From Nitrospirota bacterium (GTDB taxonomy: Bacteria > Nitrospirota > Thermodesulfovibrionia > Thermodesulfovibrionales > JdFR-85), in the NCBI GenBank assembly GCA_013151785.1, contig JAADHP010000130.1, positions 1 through 6,063 of the forward strand: a DNA stretch of 6,063 bases. The letters run 5' to 3'. Numbering within the stretch: the first letter of the stretch is position 1; the number at the start of each line of letters is the position of its first letter. The position numbers and the translations under genes are program-made. Below the pieces are notes generated by a model. That model made no database searches and was not told the DNA's origin. It saw only the letters and a program-made list of their open reading frames with translations. Below, one piece after another: positions 6,040 through 6,063 of the stretch.

Positions 6040-6063
6040 CCCCCAGAAAATCGTAGATTTTCT
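6040..6063. repeat. Palindromic repeat 2 (truncated by window edge)
   Basis: CCCCC (6040-6044) is followed by AGAAAATC, the loop GTA and GATTTTCT, a perfect 8-bp stem ending exactly at the last base. The matching G-run that would close the clamp lies beyond the edge. A GGGG (6036-6039) precedes it, as a G-run precedes repeat 1. The arm sequence differs from repeat 1 mainly by paired changes that keep base pairing. Confidence 0.6.

Larger units (their letters stand above)
5839..6063. other. Non-coding region upstream of mobA
   Basis: No coding sequence is supported here. Several short frames are open on the minus strand from the window edge, but they end within about 40-50 codons, have no recognisable protein features and consist largely of the palindromic repeats. 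The stretch holds the predicted mobA promoter, the palindrome at 5866-5881 and the three related inverted repeats. Confidence 0.6.

Noticed and set aside
5940..6063. Short frames through the palindromic repeats on both strands
   Set aside because: They consist of repeat sequence, end within about 50 codons or at the edge, and show no protein family features.
5980..6063. CRISPR array
   Set aside because: The two repeats are not identical, are each palindromic over almost their whole length, and only one spacer-like interval is present, with no cas genes.

Overview
The window holds one compact, co-directional gene block on the minus strand of an AT-rich bacterial genome. In transcription order (right to left) the genes are mobA (molybdenum cofactor guanylyltransferase), a 57-residue tatA (Tat protein export), alr (alanine racemase), a 907-residue UPF0182 membrane protein, korB (2-oxoacid:ferredoxin oxidoreductase beta subunit), and the first 54 codons of a metallophosphoesterase that runs off the left edge. 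A ferredoxin-linked 2-oxoacid oxidoreductase together with Moco and Tat functions and a UPF0182 protein suggests an anaerobic or microaerophilic bacterium, possibly from the Nitrospirota or a deltaproteobacterial-type lineage. That placement is an inference from gene content and codon use, and no marker gene here settles it.

Right edge (5839-6063): no credible gene. It holds a plausible promoter for mobA (-35 at 5906-5911, -10 at 5883-5888), a perfect 16-bp palindrome directly downstream of the -10 box, and a cluster of related inverted repeats. Two of these are hairpins of the form CCCC-arm-3-nt loop-arm-GGGG whose arms differ by compensatory changes. The window ends inside the second one.

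Middle (1188-5802): mobA and tatA overlap by 13 bp, with the tatA Shine-Dalgarno inside the mobA 3' end. A 42-bp gap precedes alr (GTG start). The alr stop and the UPF0182 start share one base (TAATG). These junctions suggest one translationally coupled operon. The mobA-tatA pair makes functional sense because many Moco enzymes are folded in the cytoplasm and exported by Tat. Alr supplies D-alanine for peptidoglycan. The UPF0182 function is not known.

Left part (1-1187): korB follows after 68 bp with a strong Shine-Dalgarno and a TTG start. It has no alpha subunit beside it in this window, and it lacks one of the four cysteines expected to bind its iron-sulfur cluster. A 106-bp gap with an imperfect hairpin and an extended -10 promoter separates it from the partial SbcD/Mre11-like phosphoesterase.

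Nothing here is clearly a novel defence or mobile system. The best leads are the covarying hairpin repeats at the right edge, the KorB cysteine substitution, and the tight gene couplings.
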